Shown one piece after another: positions 33,160 to 42,778 of a stretch of DNA of 64,000 nt. Numbering within the stretch: the first letter of the stretch is position 1; each line of letters opens with the position of its first letter. This DNA comes from Zoogloea sp016790385 (GTDB lineage Bacteria; Pseudomonadota; Gammaproteobacteria; Burkholderiales; Rhodocyclaceae), in assembly GCF_041916735.1 (NCBI RefSeq), contig NZ_JAYRYY010000016.1. One strand, given 5' to 3'. The notes beneath the pieces are model-generated. The model was not told the DNA's origin and made no database searches. It saw only the letters and a program-made list of their open reading frames with translations. Position numbers and translations under genes: made by a program.

Positions 33160-34456
33160 CCCCCTGAGCGACCCCGCCCTGTGCCCCGCCCTGTTCGTGG
33201 CGGCGCCCGCCTCCGGCCAGGGCAAGACCACCGTGACCGCGGCCCTGGCTCGCCTGCACACCCGCCAGGGGCGCCGCGTGACGGTGTTCAAGTGCGGGCC
33301 GGACTTTCTCGACCCGCAGATCCATGCGGTGGCCAGCGGAGCGCCGGTTTACAACCTGGACCTGGGCATGTGCGGTTCGGCCGACGCGGCCTGGCGCCTG
33401 CACGAGGCCGCGCGCCGTTCCGACCTGATCCTGATTGAGGGGGTAATGGGGCTGTTTGACGGCAACCCCTCGGGGGCCGACATCGCCCGCCTCTTCGATG
33501 TGCCGGTGATGGCCGTGATCGACGCCAAAGCCATGGCCCAGACCTTCGGTGCCCTGGTCCACGGCCTCGCCACCTGGCAGCCGGACCTGCCCTTCTCGGG
33601 CGTGCTCGCCAACCACGTGGGTAGTGAAGGTCACGCCCGCCTGCTGCGGGACAGCCTGCGCCCCGGCATCGCCTGGTACGGCGCCCTGCCCCGGGACGTC
33701 GAGGCCGCCCTGCCCGAGCGTCACCTGGGCCTGCTCCAGGCCGCCGAGATCGCCGACCTGGATGCCCGCCTGGATCGTCTGGCCGACCATCTGGGACGCA
33801 CCGGCGCCGCCGACCGCCCGGTGGCGGTGGCTTTTCCTGATGCACCGGCGCCCCATGTGCCGCCGCTGCTGCGGGGGCGGCGCATCGCCATCGCCAGGGA
33901 CGCAGCCTTCGGATTCATCTACCCCGCCAACCTCGACACCTTGCAGGCCCTGGGGGCCGAGCTGTTGTTCTTCTCACCGCTGGCCGGTGAGGCGCTGCCC
34001 GACTGCGATGCCCTGTGGCTGCCCGGCGGTTACCCCGAGCTTCACGCCGCCGCGCTGGCCGCCAATGCCGGCTGGCAGGCCGGGCTGAAGGCCCATCAGG
34101 CGGCGGGCAAGCCACTGCTGGCCGAGTGCGGCGGCATGATGAGCCTGTTTGAAACCCTCACCGACCGGGACGGCGCGACCCATCCGGGAGCAGCGCTGCT
34201 CCCGGGCCACACCCGCATGCAGCCCCGGCTGGCCGCCCTGGGCACCCAGGTGGCCGAGCTGCCGGAAGGGCGCCTCACCGGCCACACCTTCCATTACTCG
34301 AAGAGCGAGACGCCCCTGGCGCCCCTGGCCCGCGCTACCACCCCCGCCGGCCGCGAGAGCGAGGCGATCTACCGCCTCGGCCGCCTCACCGCCTCCTACG
34401 TGCATTTCTACTTCCCGTCCAATCCCGCGGCGGCGGCAGCCTTGTTCGGCGCCTGA
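33152..34456 (+). CDS. cobB/cbiA: Cobyrinate a,c-diamide synthase
   Basis: 434 residues from the ATG at 33152, inside the end of cobA. The enzyme amidates the a and c side chains of cobyrinate using ATP and glutamine. An ATP-binding loop (VAAPASGQGKTTVTAALARL) opens the N-terminal domain, followed by LIEGVMGLFDG. The C-terminal type I glutamine amidotransferase has the nucleophile Cys in LAECGGMMSL and His in TGHTFHYS. Length and both domains are normal. Together with cobA this suggests corrinoid synthesis, though most pathway genes are outside the window. Confidence 0.94.
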   Translation: MNSPLSDPALCPALFVAAPASGQGKTTVTAALARLHTRQGRRVTVFKCGPDFLDPQIHAVASGAPVYNLDLGMCGSADAAWRLHEAARRSDLILIEGVMGLFDGNPSGADIARLFDVPVMAVIDAKAMAQTFGALVHGLATWQPDLPFSGVLANHVGSEGHARLLRDSLRPGIAWYGALPRDVEAALPERHLGLLQAAEIADLDARLDRLADHLGRTGAADRPVAVAFPDAPAPHVPPLLRGRRIAIARDAAFGFIYPANLDTLQALGAELLFFSPLAGEALPDCDALWLPGGYPELHAAALAANAGWQAGLKAHQAAGKPLLAECGGMMSLFETLTDRDGATHPGAALLPGHTRMQPRLAALGTQVAELPEGRLTGHTFHYSKSETPLAPLARATTPAGRESEAIYRLGRLTASYVHFYFPSNPAAAAALFGA

Positions 34457-34482
34457 AGCCGGTTTCCCGATCCGGCCTGTGC

Positions 34483-35754
34483 TCAAAAGTAGTAGCGCAG
34501 CGCGGCCTGCCAGCTGCGCGCGTCGGGCATGGCGCCGAAGCTGCTCAGGGGCGCCCCCCGGTTGTGCTGCCATTGGGCCGAGTATTCGAAGGGGCCGTCG
34601 TGGTAGCGGGCTTCCAGCCAGGTGCGTCGGCTGGCGTCGTCCCTGTCTATGTGGTGCATGGCGCTCAAGTCGAGGCGGGGCGTCAGCGCGTCCTGCCACA
34701 CGCCGTGAAAGAACAGGGCGTGCCGGGTGGGCAGCTCCTGGGTGGTCTGGAGCCAGTTGCGGTACTGGCCGTACACAACTGGCGACCCCTGGCGCAGGGC
34801 GTCCCAGGCCGATGCGTCCAGGCCGCCCCCGTTGAAGTGAAGTTCAGCGGTGAGGCTGATCTTGTTGGTGCTGGTCCAGGTCAGGCCGGTGGCGACCCGG
34901 TTGCGCCAGCTTTCGCCGCCGGGGTCGGGTTTCAATGCCTGGGCAAGCAGTGAAGCGCTGCGCCCCCCCGACCATTCCAGGTGGAGCACCGTGGCATCGT
35001 TGAGCAGGCCGGTCAGGTTGAGGCCGAACTGGGGGGCGCGGCTGTCTTCCTGGTACACCAGAAACTGGGGCGTCAGCGCATCGCCCAGCTTCTGGCTCAG
35101 GCTCACGAGCCCGCGTCGGCGCAGGTTGGTGGCTGCCAGATCAGCGCTGAGCCCTTCCGGGTTTGGCGCATGTCCCAGGTCGGGAGAAAAGAGCGCGGTC
35201 ACGGCGCCGCCATCCCACAGGCGCTGGCCACGCAGCATGACGCTGCCCTGGCGGTTCTCGCGCAGACTGGCCGGGTTGATGGAGACGATCAAGCGCAGCG
35301 CGCCGACGCGGAAATAGTCGGTGGGGTTGTAGCCTGTCGCCACGCCGTTGCGCACGTTGATGCGGCCCAGGTCGAGCAGGGTGTCTGGTCCGGGGCGCCA
35401 GTTCAGGTAGGCTTCCTTGAGGGTGTTGACGGCGTGCTCGCTGCCCCGCAGGGCGGGATGGGCCAGATCCAGCCGGTTGGCGAGGACCACTCGCCAGTCG
35501 GGCGCCAGGGCGTGGTCGTACTGGATGTCGAGGGACAGGCGCCGGGTGTCGCTGGCCTGGTCGTCACCGCGCCGCAGGCTGCGGCCGAGGCCCGCCTCGA
35601 TGAAGCGTCGCCAGTCGCTGGGGGCCTGCACTTCATCGGGGACGGTGTCGGCGAGGCGCAGGGCGTCCAGGTCGGCATCCTGCGCGGCCAGCGGCCCTCC
35701 GGCCAGCAGCAGGGCGACGGCCAGGGCGAGGCGGCGGGCCGGTGGACGCCTCAT
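34483..35754 (-). CDS. Outer-membrane beta-barrel protein of the ABC/LolA-like operon
   Basis: 423 residues with a signal peptide (LALAVALLLAGGPLAAQ). The rest alternates amphipathic strands, e.g. TRRLSLDIQYDHAL, WRVVLANRLDLAH and EAYLNWRPGPDTLLDLGRINV, ending ALRYYF with the terminal Phe of BAM substrates. The layout recalls alginate-export-type or OprB-like barrels, but I cannot name a substrate. Its ATG overlaps the stop of the LolA-like gene (ATGA). It is last in the operon with an ABC transporter and a LolA-like lipid carrier, which suggests transport of a lipid or polymer across the envelope. Confidence 0.8.
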   Translation of the reverse strand: MRRPPARRLALAVALLLAGGPLAAQDADLDALRLADTVPDEVQAPSDWRRFIEAGLGRSLRRGDDQASDTRRLSLDIQYDHALAPDWRVVLANRLDLAHPALRGSEHAVNTLKEAYLNWRPGPDTLLDLGRINVRNGVATGYNPTDYFRVGALRLIVSINPASLRENRQGSVMLRGQRLWDGGAVTALFSPDLGHAPNPEGLSADLAATNLRRRGLVSLSQKLGDALTPQFLVYQEDSRAPQFGLNLTGLLNDATVLHLEWSGGRSASLLAQALKPDPGGESWRNRVATGLTWTSTNKISLTAELHFNGGGLDASAWDALRQGSPVVYGQYRNWLQTTQELPTRHALFFHGVWQDALTPRLDLSAMHHIDRDDASRRTWLEARYHDGPFEYSAQWQHNRGAPLSSFGAMPDARSWQAALRYYF

Positions 35755-36530
35755 TCGGGTTTGAAGCGGGGCAGGTAATCCCGTTGCAGCCAGCTTTCCG
35801 GCACCTCGCGCTTCACCCAGTCGCTGTAGCGCATCACCGTGACCCAGTCGGGTTCCAGGCCGTCGATGATCACCGTCTCGGTGGGGCGCTGGATGCCGAA
35901 CACCGTCTGGTAGCGCCGGTAGTAGGCGGTCTTCAGGAGCTTCCCGCTTTCTGAGTAGAAACGCGCCTTGAGGGGGCGGGCACTGGCCGCGTCCACCCAC
36001 ATGTCGATACGGTGATAGGTGGCGTCCGGCGTACTGGCGAACAGGCTGAGGCGGTGGCTGCGGCGGATCTGGCGGTCGCCATCCTGGGTGTCTTCCTCGA
36101 CGGCGCTGGTGGCCTGGTAGTCCCGCGCCAGGTTCACCGTCACCACGTCGCCGTTGGAAGCCTGGCCGAGCAGGCGCTGCTGGGGCGACAGGCGGATGCT
36201 GGCCTTGCTGGACGGGTCGTAGAACCACAGATCCTTGCCGTTGAAGAGGATCAGCTTGTTGGCGTCCCGGGCCGGTGCGGTATAGCGCACCAGGCTGCGG
36301 AACTGGCCGCCGTGGGGGTCGGCCTTGGAATAGATGGCCAGGGTGCTGCTGTCGGTCTGCTTGCCCTGGCGGTACTCGATGAGGCTGTTGGTCAGGCCGA
36401 AGGGAAAGTCCGGGTTGCGCACCGCGTCGCTGGCGATGAGGATCTCCTGCGGGCTGGGCGCCGCATGGGCGGGCAGGGCGAGGGTGGTCAGGGCAAGCAG
36501 CAGCGTCAGCAAGGGATGCAGGGCTTTCAT
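35751..36530 (-). CDS. LolA-like outer-membrane lipid/lipoprotein-sorting protein
   Basis: 259 residues with a signal peptide (LLTLLLALTTLALPAHA). The remainder has the half-barrel pattern of COG2834 proteins: SLIEYRQGKQTDSSTLAIYSK, NKLILFNGKDLWFYDPSSKASIRLSPQQRL and KTAYYRRYQTVFGIQRPTE. Such proteins carry hydrophobic molecules through the periplasm. Four bases separate its start from the permease stop, and it overlaps the next gene by four. It probably passes cargo between the ABC transporter and the outer-membrane barrel. Confidence 0.85.
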   Translation of the reverse strand: MKALHPLLTLLLALTTLALPAHAAPSPQEILIASDAVRNPDFPFGLTNSLIEYRQGKQTDSSTLAIYSKADPHGGQFRSLVRYTAPARDANKLILFNGKDLWFYDPSSKASIRLSPQQRLLGQASNGDVVTVNLARDYQATSAVEEDTQDGDRQIRRSHRLSLFASTPDATYHRIDMWVDAASARPLKARFYSESGKLLKTAYYRRYQTVFGIQRPTETVIIDGLEPDWVTVMRYSDWVKREVPESWLQRDYLPRFKPE

Positions 36531-36533
36531 GAT

Positions 36534-37922
36534 TCAGGCGTGACGCAGGGCATCGACGATCACCAGTTTCGCCGCCCGCCGCGCCGGCCACCAGGCCGAC
36601 AGGAGGGTGACGCCGAGCATGCCGAGGACGCTGCCCACAAGCAGCGGCACATCCTGGCCGACGCGCACCAGGATCAGATAGGCATAGGAGTAGCCGGGGG
36701 GCGTCCATGACCAGCCGCTGTGGTTGATGGCGTAGGCGATGATCAGTGCGCACAGCACGCCCAGTGCCGCGCCGGCGAGGCCCAGCAGCAGGGCCTCGCA
36801 CACGAACAGGCGGCGGATGCCGGCGCGGCGCAGGCCCATGGCCCGCAGGGTGCCGATCTCGGCGGTGCGTTCCACCACCGCGGTGCTCATGGTGTTGCCG
36901 ATGGTGAACAGTACGATGACACCGATCAGGAGGGCGATGAAACTGAACATGGACCCCATGAATTCGTTGGTCTGCCGGTACATGGGGTTGAGGGTTTCGA
37001 AGTCCAGGATCTCCAGGTCCGCGTCCTTGAAGTGTTCGGCCAGCAGGGCGTTGAGGCGGGCACGGGCGGCCGGGATCTGCCAGGTGTGATGGAGCTGCAC
37101 CAGAATGGCGGTGACCTGGGGCGTTCCGGCGCCGAAGATCAGGCGCTGGGCTTGGGCGAGGTGCATGGCCATATACACGTCGTCCAGGGCCTTGATGCCC
37201 ATGTTGTTGGCTTTGATCACATTGAGGCTGGCCACGTTGGGGGCACCCCGCGCGGTGGCGGCCAGCATCTCGATGCGGTTTTCGCTGGCGGGCCGGGGGC
37301 TGGCCTTCTCGACGGCGGTGAGGGCGGCGATGTCGTCGGGCAGCGCGGCACCGTCGCCAACTTTGCGCGCCGTCCCCGGGCGGCAGTCGGGGGCGTTGAG
37401 CAGGGCGCAGAGATTCAGCTTGCGCGCCACGCCGGTGCCGACGATCACCGTGTCCTCGGCAGCGCCGGCCAGGGGCAGCGGCTGGGCGTAGCTCACCACG
37501 CCCAGGTCGTTCCATTGATACATGCGGTTGCGATCCTCGGGGATCAGGCCCACAGCCATGACCGAGCGGGACACGCCCGCCGCAAAGTTGCCGGCAATGC
37601 CGCCCAGTTGCAGTGTGGGTGTGACCACGGCCAGCATCGGCGCCAGCTCCGCATCCTGGCGTATCCGTTCGAGGAGACGCGGGTAGTCGGCAATACCGTA
37701 GGCGGTGGGGTTGTCGCCGCCATCCAGGAAGTAGCCCCTGCGCTGGATCTGCAAGTGGCCGGTCTGCTGCACGAAGCCGGTCTGGGTGCCATAGATGATG
37801 TTGGAGCGGTAGCCCCCGAACAGCAGCACCGCCACCAGGCCCACCGTCATGGCCAAGAGGGTGGTGAGGGAGCGGCGGCGGTTGCGCAGCAGGTTGCGCA
37901 GGGCCAGGGATAGCGTGTTCAT
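36534..37922 (-). CDS. ABC transporter permease, FtsX/MacB-like
   Basis: 462 residues. One N-terminal helix (LTTLLAMTVGLVAVLLFGGY), a large periplasmic MacB_PCD domain (about 45-300) and three C-terminal helices of the FtsX domain (MFSFIALLIGVIVLFTIGNT, LLLGLAGAALGVLCALIIA and LLVGSVLGMLGVTLLSAWWP). This mechanotransmission architecture is shared with LolCE and MacB. It overlaps the ATPase stop (ATGA). With the LolA-like and barrel genes it forms a complete trans-envelope route. Cargo unknown. Confidence 0.92.
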   Translation of the reverse strand: MNTLSLALRNLLRNRRRSLTTLLAMTVGLVAVLLFGGYRSNIIYGTQTGFVQQTGHLQIQRRGYFLDGGDNPTAYGIADYPRLLERIRQDAELAPMLAVVTPTLQLGGIAGNFAAGVSRSVMAVGLIPEDRNRMYQWNDLGVVSYAQPLPLAGAAEDTVIVGTGVARKLNLCALLNAPDCRPGTARKVGDGAALPDDIAALTAVEKASPRPASENRIEMLAATARGAPNVASLNVIKANNMGIKALDDVYMAMHLAQAQRLIFGAGTPQVTAILVQLHHTWQIPAARARLNALLAEHFKDADLEILDFETLNPMYRQTNEFMGSMFSFIALLIGVIVLFTIGNTMSTAVVERTAEIGTLRAMGLRRAGIRRLFVCEALLLGLAGAALGVLCALIIAYAINHSGWSWTPPGYSYAYLILVRVGQDVPLLVGSVLGMLGVTLLSAWWPARRAAKLVIVDALRHA

Positions 37923-38608
37923 GCCCGACCCCCTTCGACGCCGGTGATGCGCCCATCGCGGATGAAGATGATCTCGTCGGCCGCGGCGTGCACCTGGGGG
38001 TCGTGGGACGAGAACACGAAGGACACGTCCTGCTCCCGCTGCATGCGGCGCATCAGGGCGATGATCTCGGCGCCGGTGTGGCTGTCGAGATTGGCGGTGG
38101 GCTCGTCGGCGAGCACCAGCGGCGGCGCGGTGGCCAGGGCGCGGGCAATGGCCACGCGCTGGCGCTGGCCGCCGGAGAGCTGCGCCGGCAGGTTGTGCTG
38201 GCGCTCCGACAGGCCCACCGCGTCCAACAGGGTCGCCACCCGTTGGCGCCGCTCGTCGGCCGCCACGCCGGCCAGCACCAGCGGATACTCCACGTTCTCC
38301 CGGGCGCTGAGTACCGGGATCAGGTTGAAGTTCTGGAAGATGAAACCGATGTGGCGGGCGCGAAAGTCGGAGAGTGCATCGTCGGGCATGGACTGCACCG
38401 GCTGCCCCGCCACGGTGATCTCGCCCCGGTCGGGCATGTCGATGCAGCCGATGAGGTTGAGCAGGGTGGTCTTGCCGCTACCGGAAGGGCCGGATAGCAC
38501 TGTGAAGGCGCCCTGGCGGATGTCGAGGGTGATGTCGCTGAGGGCCGGCACGTCCACCGACCCGAGACGGTAGGTCTTGCCGACCTGGCGCAAGCTGACG
38601 GGATGCAT
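37919..38608 (-). CDS. ABC transporter ATP-binding protein, LolD/MacB-like
   Basis: 229 residues. Walker A GPSGSGKTTLLNLIG, Q-loop FIFQNFNLIP, signature LSGGQRQRVAIARAL, Walker B LVLADEPTANLD and H-loop FSSHD are all intact. I chose the ATG at 38608 (MHPVSLRQVGKTY), which has TTGGAAA upstream. An in-frame ATG at 38626 would add six residues without a ribosome binding site. The open frame continues far 5', but that is antisense to other genes. First gene of the four-gene envelope operon, with its start divergent from an AraC-type regulator. Confidence 0.93.
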   Translation of the reverse strand: MHPVSLRQVGKTYRLGSVDVPALSDITLDIRQGAFTVLSGPSGSGKTTLLNLIGCIDMPDRGEITVAGQPVQSMPDDALSDFRARHIGFIFQNFNLIPVLSARENVEYPLVLAGVAADERRQRVATLLDAVGLSERQHNLPAQLSGGQRQRVAIARALATAPPLVLADEPTANLDSHTGAEIIALMRRMQREQDVSFVFSSHDPQVHAAADEIIFIRDGRITGVEGGRA

Positions 38609-38737
38609 CGCGTTTTCCAAAAGCATGAAATCTGGCTGAGTGGAGCGCATGCTAAAGGGGCGGCGCCCGGTGGGTATTGTACGTTTCCGACATCCAATGG
38701 GGCTGCCCGGGCGGGTGGCGCTCCGTATACTGGTCGC

Positions 38738-39667
38738 GTGTTCAGGATTGATCCCATCCCTTCCGGCGAGCTGGCGGCGTCCCTGTCGACCGCACGCTCC
38801 GATCTGTGGCTGCCCCGCGCGGCCCTGTCGTCCTGTGTGCGTGCGGTGATCAGTCGCGACACCCGCGGGGTGAGCCTGGACGAGCCTGCGCGCTATAACC
38901 ATTTTCCGGCCTCGCCGGTGTGTTCCTTGCTGTGGTACTTCAGTGGCGAGGCGGAGGTGCTCGAACCCCATCATCCCGCGGCGCCCGACAGCCCCGGCCG
39001 CCCGCTGCCGCACCGCATCAGCTTCTGCGGGCCCTTCAACCGCCCGGTGATCAGCCGCAATCCGGGGCCCATGCACGCCATGATGCTGTTGCTTCTGCCC
39101 GACGCCCTGGGCCAGCTCACGGGCATTGATCCCGGTGCCTTTCTCAACCGCATGGTGCCGGCGGAAGCGGTATTCGATGCGTCGTGGATGGTGATGTGCC
39201 GCGCGGTCGATGCGGCCCCCGATGATGAGGCCCGCCTGGCCCTCATCGAGTCCTTCCTGCACCCCTTGTGGCAGGAGGCCAGGCCGGACGCCACCTCCCC
39301 GGTACGGGTGTTTTCCGACTGGTCGCAAAGCCTGGCAATGCGCGCCTCCACCTCGGGCTGGGGGCGCAGCCTGCGCCAGGTAGAGCGCCGCATCAAGCAA
39401 TGGACCGGCCAGCCCCTGCGCGAACTGCGCGGCCTGGGCCGCTCGGAACAGGCCTTCTTCGACGCTGTTCTGGCCGGCCGCTCGGGGGAAGTGAACTGGA
39501 GCGATGTGGCCAGCAGCAGCGGCTATGCCGACCAGTCGCATTTGAGCCGGCAGACCCGCCGCATCACGGGTTTTCCGCCGGCGGAGCTGCGCCGCCGCAT
39601 CTTTGCCGACGAAAGCTTCTGGGCCTACCGCCTGTGGGGCTTCAGCGAAAGCCAGCTGCCCGACTGA
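38738..39667 (+). CDS. AraC-family transcriptional regulator
   Basis: 309 residues from a GTG at 38738. The C-terminal HTH_18 domain (about 205-290) includes STSGWGRSLRQVERRIKQWT and NWSDVASSSGYADQSHLSRQTRRITGFPPAELRRR. The N-terminal part (about 20-180) is a cupin-like effector domain. TATACT at 38726-38731 is a good -10 element seven bases upstream, so the message may be leaderless. It is divergent from the ABC/LolA-like operon and probably regulates it. The effector is unknown. Confidence 0.85.
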   Translation: MFRIDPIPSGELAASLSTARSDLWLPRAALSSCVRAVISRDTRGVSLDEPARYNHFPASPVCSLLWYFSGEAEVLEPHHPAAPDSPGRPLPHRISFCGPFNRPVISRNPGPMHAMMLLLLPDALGQLTGIDPGAFLNRMVPAEAVFDASWMVMCRAVDAAPDDEARLALIESFLHPLWQEARPDATSPVRVFSDWSQSLAMRASTSGWGRSLRQVERRIKQWTGQPLRELRGLGRSEQAFFDAVLAGRSGEVNWSDVASSSGYADQSHLSRQTRRITGFPPAELRRRIFADESFWAYRLWGFSESQLPD

Positions 39668-39760
39668 GCGGGCACGGCTCGGCTCGTGCGGGGCCAATGG
39701 GTTCGACCCCACCGGGATATGTGTTAAAACCCGTGGCTTCCGAGCGCCAACCCTGTTCTG

Positions 39761-42094
39761 ATGCCTTTGTTCCTCCGTCTGAAGCATGCCCTTGCCGGTG
39801 TGCTGCGTGCCCTGCGCAGCCGTCTCGTGCCCTGGCTGTCCCGTCTGCGCCGTCCGACCCGGCGTGAACTGACCCTGGGCATCGCCGCCGTGCCCACCTT
39901 GCTGCTGCTCTACGGCCTGATCCTGATCCCCTTCACCCCGGGCATCCGCGACATCCGCAAGGCCAAGGTGGAGCAGCCGGCGCGGGTGCTGTCGGCCGAT
40001 GGCAAGGAGCTGGCGGTGTTCAAGTGGGCCAACCGGGAGTGGGTGGGGCTGGAGCGGATCTCGCCCCAGGTGACGGCCGCCCTGATCGCCACCGAGGATC
40101 ACCGCTTTTATGAGCACCATGGCATCGACTTCTATCGCCTGGGCGGGGCGGCCCTGCGTACCTTCACCGGTGACAAGCAGGGCGGCTCGACCCTGACCCA
40201 ACAGTTGGCGCGCAACCTCTTCCCCGACGAGATCGGCCGGGCGCCTACCCTGACCCGCAAGCTCAAGGAGGCCATCACCGCCTTCAAGATCGAGGCTGTG
40301 TACTCCAAGGACGAGATCCTCGAGACCTACCTCAACACCGTGCCCTTTCTCTACAACGCTTGGGGCATCGAGATGGCGGCGCGCACCTATTTCGACAAAC
40401 CGGCGCGCAGCCTGGACGTGCTGGAGGCCGCCACCCTGGTGGGCATGCTCAAGGGCAACAGTTACTACAACCCGGTGCTCAACCCCGAGCGGGCGGTGGC
40501 CCGGCGCAACACGGTGCTGTCCCAGATGGTCAAGCGCGGCAGGCTCGACGAGGCGCGCCTGCCGGCCCTGGAGAAAAAGCCCCTGCGCATCGACTTCGAG
40601 CGCCAGCTGGAAGCCCCCGGCCCGGCGCCCCACTTTGCCCAGCAGATCCGCAAGCAGCTCATCGCCTGGGCCGATAGTCAGGGCTACAACATCTACGCGG
40701 ATGGACTGGTGGTGCGCACCACCCTGGACAGTCGCCTTCAGGCCCAGGCCACCCAGGCAGTGCAGCGCCGGGGCCGCCAGCTCCAGGCCCTCGCCGACCA
40801 GGCCTGGGCCGGGCGTAAGGGCTGGACCGGCAGCCCCGAGCTGGTGGAGGTCTTCGTCCGGGAGTCGAAGGCCTATCGTGCCGCCGTGGCCAAGGGCGAG
40901 GCCGCCGACGCGGCCCTGGCCCGCCTGCTCGCCGACCGGGCTTTCATCGACGCCCTGCGCGAGGACAAGACCCGGCTCCAGGCGGGATTCCTGGCCCTCG
41001 ACCCACGCAACGGACAGGTGCGTGCCTGGGTGGGAAGCCGGGATTTCCAGCTCGATCCCTTCGACCACGTGGCCCAGGCCCGCCGCCAGCCAGGCTCCAC
41101 CTTCAAGCCCTTTGTGTACGGTGCGGCCTTCGACAAGGGCATGAAGCCCACCGACACCCTGGTGGACCAGGAGGTGGAGATCCCCCTGCCCGACGACGAG
41201 ATATGGCGCCCCACGGATGACGGCCCGCCCAGCGGCAAGCCGGTGAGCCTGCGCGACGGCCTGGTGTATTCCCGCAACCGCATCACCGCCCAGCTGATGG
41301 ACAAGGTCGGCCCGGCCCGGGTGGCCCGGCTGGCGAAGAAGATGGGCGTGCGCCAGAGCCCCCTGGAGGAGGTGCCCTCCCTGGCCCTGGGCACCAGCCC
41401 CGTGACCCTCAAGGAGATGGTGGCGGCCTACGGCACCCTGGCCAACGGCGGCGGCTACATCGAGCCGGTGCTGATCACCCGCATCGAGGACCGCAGCGGC
41501 CAGGTGCTGGAGGAATTTGCGCCCGTGGCGCCGGAGGCGGCCCTCGACCCGGGCGTGGCCTACACCCTGCTCGACGTGATGCGCGGCGTGGTGGATCGGG
41601 GCACCGGCGTGGCCATCCGCAACCAGTTTGGGCTGCGCGCCGATCTGGCCGGCAAGACCGGCACCACCCAGGACAACACCGACGGCTGGTTCATCCTGAT
41701 GCACCCGCAGCTGGTGGCTGGCGCCTGGGTCGGCTTCAACGACAACCGCATCACCCTGCGCAGCGACTACTGGGGGCAAGGCGCCCGCAGCGCCCTGCCC
41801 ATCGTCGGCGACACCTTCCATTACGCCCTCGCCAACCGCGTCATCGACCCACGCCAGCGTTTCGTCTCTCGCGAGGAACCCGGTCTGCTGCAACGCGGCT
41901 GGCGTTGGGTGAGCAGCCTGTGGGCGACCCCCGAACCGGAGCCCGCTCCCCGGCCCGCGCCGCGGCGTCCGCGACGACAGGCGGCCCCTCCACCGGGGCC
42001 GGCCGAGCCCGTGCCGGCAGAGCCCAAGCCCGCGTCTCCGCCGCCCGGCGACGGGACGCCCCCCGAAACCGCTATCATCCCCACGCAACAATGA
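39761..42094 (+). CDS. Class A penicillin-binding protein (bifunctional)
   Basis: 777 residues. After a cytoplasmic basic leader and one transmembrane helix (about 37-58) come the glycosyltransferase domain with catalytic Glu112 in ATEDHRFYEHHGIDF and GGSTLTQQLARNLF (from 141), and the transpeptidase domain with Ser446-x-x-Lys449 (GSTFKP), SRN and KTGTT at about 632. The tail is a Pro/Ala-rich disordered extension of about 60 residues. It polymerises and crosslinks peptidoglycan in the periplasm. It resembles the PBP1A/1C superfamily. The short linker and missing C-terminal domain leave the exact subclass open. Confidence 0.92.
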   Translation: MPLFLRLKHALAGVLRALRSRLVPWLSRLRRPTRRELTLGIAAVPTLLLLYGLILIPFTPGIRDIRKAKVEQPARVLSADGKELAVFKWANREWVGLERISPQVTAALIATEDHRFYEHHGIDFYRLGGAALRTFTGDKQGGSTLTQQLARNLFPDEIGRAPTLTRKLKEAITAFKIEAVYSKDEILETYLNTVPFLYNAWGIEMAARTYFDKPARSLDVLEAATLVGMLKGNSYYNPVLNPERAVARRNTVLSQMVKRGRLDEARLPALEKKPLRIDFERQLEAPGPAPHFAQQIRKQLIAWADSQGYNIYADGLVVRTTLDSRLQAQATQAVQRRGRQLQALADQAWAGRKGWTGSPELVEVFVRESKAYRAAVAKGEAADAALARLLADRAFIDALREDKTRLQAGFLALDPRNGQVRAWVGSRDFQLDPFDHVAQARRQPGSTFKPFVYGAAFDKGMKPTDTLVDQEVEIPLPDDEIWRPTDDGPPSGKPVSLRDGLVYSRNRITAQLMDKVGPARVARLAKKMGVRQSPLEEVPSLALGTSPVTLKEMVAAYGTLANGGGYIEPVLITRIEDRSGQVLEEFAPVAPEAALDPGVAYTLLDVMRGVVDRGTGVAIRNQFGLRADLAGKTGTTQDNTDGWFILMHPQLVAGAWVGFNDNRITLRSDYWGQGARSALPIVGDTFHYALANRVIDPRQRFVSREEPGLLQRGWRWVSSLWATPEPEPAPRPAPRRPRRQAAPPPGPAEPVPAEPKPASPPPGDGTPPETAIIPTQQ

Positions 42095-42118
42095 GCCGCG
42101 GGGCGAGGAGACAGTCTG

Positions 42119-42778
42119 GTGGATGACAGGGAGCAACAGCCGGCACGGCGCTTCACCTTGCCCGACGCCGAGAAGGAGCGCCGCCTTCAGGATGTGCGGG
42201 CGCGCCTGCACGTGGACGGGCCGCCGCCACCGGCCGAACGCGGCGGCGGCTGGCTGCTGCCGGCGCTGTTCTGGACGGCGCTGATCGGCCTGGGCACCCT
42301 GGGCGCCAGCTACTGGCTGGCAAACAGCAAGGGTGACACCACCTTTCAGGTGGTGGCCGACGGCAGCCTGGAGCTGCGCATGGGGCGGGGCGGCCACTAC
42401 GAGGTGAGCGGCGCGGTGGGTTCTGTGCCCATCCAGTTCCTGGTGGATACGGGGGCCAGCGTCACTGCCATTCCCCGCCACCTGGGCGAGCGTATCGGCA
42501 TCCGCGAATGCCCCGCCATCGGCTTCGATCTGAGCGCCGGCAACGAGCCTGGCTGCTGCCGCAAGGAGAGCTTCCGCACGGCCAACGGCACCGCCGAGGC
42601 CTGCGTTGCCCGCGTGCCGTCCCTGCGCTTCGGCCCCTTCGAAGTGCGCAACGCCAGTGTCGCGGTGATGCCCGGTATCGGCGATCAGGCGCTGTTGGGC
42701 ATGAATGTGCTGAAGCATTTCAGCCTTGTGCAGGAGGGGCGGCGCCTGACGGTATCACCCGCAATGGTGCTGCGCTGA
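42119..42778 (+). CDS. Retroviral-type aspartic protease, TIGR02281-like
   Basis: 219 residues from a GTG at 42119. One transmembrane helix (LLPALFWTALIGLGTLGASYWL, about 45-66) anchors a periplasmic or cytoplasmic aspartic protease fold with VPIQFLVDTGASVTAIPRHL, whose Asp-Thr-Gly is the catalytic signature, and the second hydrophobic-hydrophobic-Gly motif in ALLGMNVLKHF. Dimers are expected, each giving one aspartate. It follows the penicillin-binding protein by 24 bases and overlaps the next start by one base (TGATG). Substrate unknown. Confidence 0.88.
   Translation: MDDREQQPARRFTLPDAEKERRLQDVRARLHVDGPPPPAERGGGWLLPALFWTALIGLGTLGASYWLANSKGDTTFQVVADGSLELRMGRGGHYEVSGAVGSVPIQFLVDTGASVTAIPRHLGERIGIRECPAIGFDLSAGNEPGCCRKESFRTANGTAEACVARVPSLRFGPFEVRNASVAVMPGIGDQALLGMNVLKHFSLVQEGRRLTVSPAMVLR

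Noticed and set aside
37919..42718. A minus-strand frame open for about 1600 codons beyond the ABC ATPase start
   Set aside because: It is antisense to the penicillin-binding protein, AraC and protease genes, all of which have intact motifs. High GC removes stops. Only the ATPase part is real.
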